64,000 nt of DNA from Thauera sedimentorum (GTDB lineage Bacteria; Pseudomonadota; Gammaproteobacteria; Burkholderiales; Rhodocyclaceae), in contig NZ_JACTAH010000002.1 of assembly GCF_014489115.1 (NCBI RefSeq), positions 1,408,586 to 1,472,585 of the forward strand. The letters run 5' to 3'. Under the pieces are notes generated by a model that was not told the origin of the DNA, ran no database searches, and was given only the letters and a program-made list of their open reading frames with translations. Both the position numbers and the translations under genes were made by a program. Below, piece after piece: positions 61,726 to 64,000 of this stretch (the stretch's first letter is position 1; each line of letters opens with the position of its first letter).

Positions 61726-62490
61726 TCAGCCCAGGCGGCGCAAATACTCGCGGGTGAACATGCGCTCCGGCAGGTCGCGCAGGTTCATGGCCTCGTAGCT
61801 CATCTCCGAGGTTTCGCCGGCCTTCAGCGCGTCTTCCATGACCAGCCGGGTGGGGCGCAGCTGCCCGGCCATTTCCTGGAAGTCCAGGTAGCGGCAGGTT
61901 TTCAGCAGCCGGCCGGAGAGCGCGTAGAACTCGGCCTTCACCGGCCAGGCATTGTCCTCCCGCACCCAGTACTTCACCCGCGCGTAGGTGACGCCGCGGT
62001 CGGCGGCGACCAGGTCGAGCACGTGGCAGGGGGCGCCGTCGACCGACTCGCTGCCGAGCAGGGCGGGGGTGTAGTCGCCGGCAAAATTGGCCCGCGCCAG
62101 GTCGCCGTTGGCCACCTGGCCGGTGAGCCGCTGGGCGAGCGACAGGCGTACCGGCTGCGACACCGAGGGCATGAAGATCCACAGGTCGCGGCCGCGCATC
62201 AGCAACGCCTGGCCGCGCTCGGAGGCCGGCTCCATGGTGAGTACGATGGTGTTCTCGTTGCCGCGCGACAGCACGCGGTACTTGCGCATGTCGCCGGCCT
62301 CGCCGTTGCTGAAGTTGCGCACCGTGATGTCGGTCTGGAAGCTCTCCTGCGGAAAGCGGATCGCGTCGGCGCGGGCCACCAGTTCGCGGGCAAGGCCGGA
62401 TTCCTCCGCCGACCAGGCCAGCCGCGGGGCGGCGAGCCCCAGGGCGACCAGCGACAGGAAGTGGCGCCGGTTTCGTGAGCTTTTCGTCAT
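61726..62490 (-). CDS. Outer-membrane lipoprotein-sorting protein (LolA-like)
   Basis: 254 residues with an N-terminal signal containing an Arg-Arg pair (about 1-27) and a LolA/LppX-like beta fold: ITVRNFSNGEAGDMRKYRVLSRG, RGRDLWIFMPSVSQPVRLSLAQRLTGQVANGDLARANF and AEFYALSGRLLKTCRYLDF. This periplasmic type often accompanies MacB/FtsX or RND-like lipid exporters. It is divergent from an ABC ATPase with 60 bases between starts, so both may serve one export system. Confidence 0.88.
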   Translation of the reverse strand: MTKSSRNRRHFLSLVALGLAAPRLAWSAEESGLARELVARADAIRFPQESFQTDITVRNFSNGEAGDMRKYRVLSRGNENTIVLTMEPASERGQALLMRGRDLWIFMPSVSQPVRLSLAQRLTGQVANGDLARANFAGDYTPALLGSESVDGAPCHVLDLVAADRGVTYARVKYWVREDNAWPVKAEFYALSGRLLKTCRYLDFQEMAGQLRPTRLVMEDALKAGETSEMSYEAMNLRDLPERMFTREYLRRLG

Positions 62491-62550
62491 GGGTACTGTC
62501 CTCCCGGCTGCTATGCTTATGGCAGTCTCATCACCAGTCTGGCTGGCGAA

Positions 62551-63297
62551 ATGGCGATCGTACAGGTGGAAAACGTCGGAAAGAGCTACCTTCTGGGCGA
62601 GCAGGAGGTGCAGGCGCTCACCGATATCAATCTGGCGGTGGAGCCCGGGGTGTTCCTTGCGATCGCCGGCCCGTCGGGTAGTGGCAAGTCTACCCTGCTC
62701 AACATCATCGGGTGCATCGACACGCCGTCTTCCGGCCGCGTGCTGATCGACGGGCGCGACGTCTCCGGGCAGACCCCGGACCAGCTCGCCGAGCTGCGGG
62801 CGCGCACCATCGGCTTCATCTTCCAGTCCTTCAACCTGCTGCCGGTGCTCTCCGCCGAGGAGAACGTCGAATACCCGCTGCTGCAACTGCGCGAGCTGTC
62901 GCGCGCCGAGCGCGCCGAGCGGGTGCAGCACTACCTGGCGATGGTCGGCCTGTCGAAGTACGCCACCCACCGTCCCAACCAGCTCTCGGGCGGGCAGCGC
63001 CAGCGGGTGGCGATCGCCCGCGCGCTGGCCACCCATTCCAAGGTGGTGCTGGCCGACGAGCCCACCGCCAACCTCGACCGCAAGACCGGCGAGGGCATCC
63101 TGCGGCTGATGAAGGAGATCAACCGCAAGTCCGGCACCACCTTCATCTTTTCCACCCACGACCGGCGGGTGATGAACATGGCCGACCGTCTGGTGCGCAT
63201 CGAGGATGGGCAGATCACCGCCCTGGGCATGCGCGCGGGCGACAGGTGGCGGTTCGTCCAGGACCGTCGCCCTGCCGGCGAAGACCCGGAAATCTGA
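62551..63297 (+). CDS. ABC transporter ATP-binding protein (LolD/MacB type)
   Basis: 248 residues: Walker A GPSGSGKSTLLN, Q-loop FIFQSFNLLPVLSAEENVEYPLL, signature QLSGGQRQRVAIARAL, Walker B VVLADEPTANLD, H-loop FSTHDRRVM. This is the FtsE/LolD/MacB branch that drives FtsX-type permeases by mechanotransmission. The permease is not in the window and is expected to the right. Confidence 0.94.
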   Translation: MAIVQVENVGKSYLLGEQEVQALTDINLAVEPGVFLAIAGPSGSGKSTLLNIIGCIDTPSSGRVLIDGRDVSGQTPDQLAELRARTIGFIFQSFNLLPVLSAEENVEYPLLQLRELSRAERAERVQHYLAMVGLSKYATHRPNQLSGGQRQRVAIARALATHSKVVLADEPTANLDRKTGEGILRLMKEINRKSGTTFIFSTHDRRVMNMADRLVRIEDGQITALGMRAGDRWRFVQDRRPAGEDPEI

Positions 63298-63312
63298 CGG
63301 AGCGATTCCCTC

Positions 63313-64000
63313 ATGCGATCCAAGCGCCTGCTGCCCTTCCTGCTTGCCCTGGGCCTGAGCACCGCGGCCGCGGCCGCCGACGAGCTCGACGACCTGTTCG
63401 ACCTGGATGCCGACCCCGCCGCGCCGGCCGACGCGGCCGGCGGCTTGCGGCTGGGGGGCTACGCGGATTTCGGCGCGGCCTACACCTGGCCGGACGAATC
63501 CCACTGGTCCAAGCTGCGCGCGCGGCTGGAGCTCGGCCTCAGCGGACGCCTGGGCGAGCGCAGCCGCTACAAGCTCTCCGCGCGGGCCGACGTGGATGGC
63601 GCCTACTGGCTGGAGGACGACTACTACCACCGCCGGGTGCGGCGCGACCAGCGCACGGACTTCATGATCCGCGAGGCCTACGCCGACTTCGGCGCGGGCG
63701 ACTGGGAGTTCCGCCTCGGGCGTCAGCACGTGGTGTGGGGCGAGATGGTCGGCCTGTTCTTCGCCGACGTGGTCTCGGCGCGCGACCTGCGCGAATTCTT
63801 CCTGCCCGAGTTCGAGGCCCTGCGCACGCCGCAGTGGGCGGTGCGGGCCGAGCACTTCGGCAGCGACACGCATTTCGAGCTGTTGTGGATTCCGGCGCCG
63901 AGCTACGACGAAATCGGCGAGCCGGGCGCTGATTTCTATCCGTTCGCGCTGCCGGCCGGCACCCGGGTGAAGGACCGCAAACCCTCCTCCGGGTTGTCGA
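63313..64000 (+). CDS. Outer-membrane beta-barrel-like protein (DUF1302-like), truncated by window end
   Basis: The reading frame from the ATG at 63313 runs open to the end of the window (229 codons so far). It has a signal peptide (about residues 1-22), an acidic linker, then alternating strand sequence with many aromatic residues (LRLGGYADFGAAYTW, YKLSARADVDGAYWLEDDYY, FRLGRQHVVWGEMVGLFFADVVSARDLREFFLPEFE). The latter segment resembles DUF1302-type outer-membrane proteins. It starts 15 bases after the ATPase gene, so it is probably part of the same exporter operon. Confidence 0.8.
   Translation, partial: MRSKRLLPFLLALGLSTAAAAADELDDLFDLDADPAAPADAAGGLRLGGYADFGAAYTWPDESHWSKLRARLELGLSGRLGERSRYKLSARADVDGAYWLEDDYYHRRVRRDQRTDFMIREAYADFGAGDWEFRLGRQHVVWGEMVGLFFADVVSARDLREFFLPEFEALRTPQWAVRAEHFGSDTHFELLWIPAPSYDEIGEPGADFYPFALPAGTRVKDRKPSSGLS

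Overview
The window is a GC-rich, densely packed chromosomal segment (about 66 protein genes, many overlapping by 1-8 bases). I infer a betaproteobacterium, most likely Rhodocyclales (Thauera/Azoarcus type). The reasons are the mla-ibaG-murA-his-tat order, a short HisG that needs a HisZ partner, the trp block followed by tamB, and REP sequences of the GTAGGAGCGG type. I see no rRNA, tRNA, CRISPR array, insertion sequence or prophage gene. No gene-free stretch exceeds 300 bases.

Layout. 1-6.2 kb: the end of an Mla lipid-transport operon (mlaA, mlaC, mlaB), an ABC-2 exporter pair, a BolA protein, murA and a flavoprotein. 6.2-13.6 kb: rnk, then the whole histidine pathway, hisGD-(hisC inverted)-hisBHAFIE. 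13.6-15.6 kb: a HIT protein and tatABC. 15.8-20.5 kb: a DegS-like protease, a Nif3/DUF34 protein, a FimV-like protein and a DUF2889 protein. 20.8-22.9 kb: sucCD with a clear terminator. 23-27.9 kb: a signalling group of PP2C phosphatase, FHA protein, metallo-beta-lactamase-fold hydrolase and a GAF-GspE ATPase. 27.9-35.7 kb: rpe, gph and the trp genes, with an aminotransferase and a beta-keto acid cleavage enzyme lying between trpE and trpG. 35.7-42.6 kb: tamB, msrA, an FKBP isomerase and recQ. 42.7-49.6 kb: a sensory module (small protein, REC-DUF3369-GGDEF-EAL protein, orphan solute-binding lipoprotein, PAS histidine kinase), then rfaE2. 49.6-51.3 kb: a Na/phosphate cotransporter. 51.5-60.5 kb: a CarH/LitR-type cobalamin-binding regulator divergent from a nine-gene operon (folE2, amine-oxidase-like flavoprotein, DUF1365, Cfa-type methyltransferase, chalcone-isomerase-like protein, MFS transporter, DUF3833 lipoprotein, SDR, NTF2-like). 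60.6-64 kb: a sugar-nucleotide epimerase, a LolA-like protein, a LolD/MacB-like ATPase and a truncated outer-membrane protein gene.

The most interesting region is 51.5-60.5 kb. The regulator keeps the Trp, Glu-His and His residues by which CarH holds adenosylcobalamin, at matching spacing. The intergenic region carries three copies of a palindrome TTTGTCC-N-GGACAAA. Two of them, 63 bp apart (about six helical turns), flank a pair of face-to-face promoters that share one -10 box. The simplest reading is a light- and B12-responsive switch controlling membrane fatty-acid modification and pterin synthesis, with no photolyase gene in the window. Other points of note are the enzyme pair inside the trp operon, the inverted hisC next to a REP element, and an orphan binding protein grouped with a kinase and a c-di-GMP phosphodiesterase.
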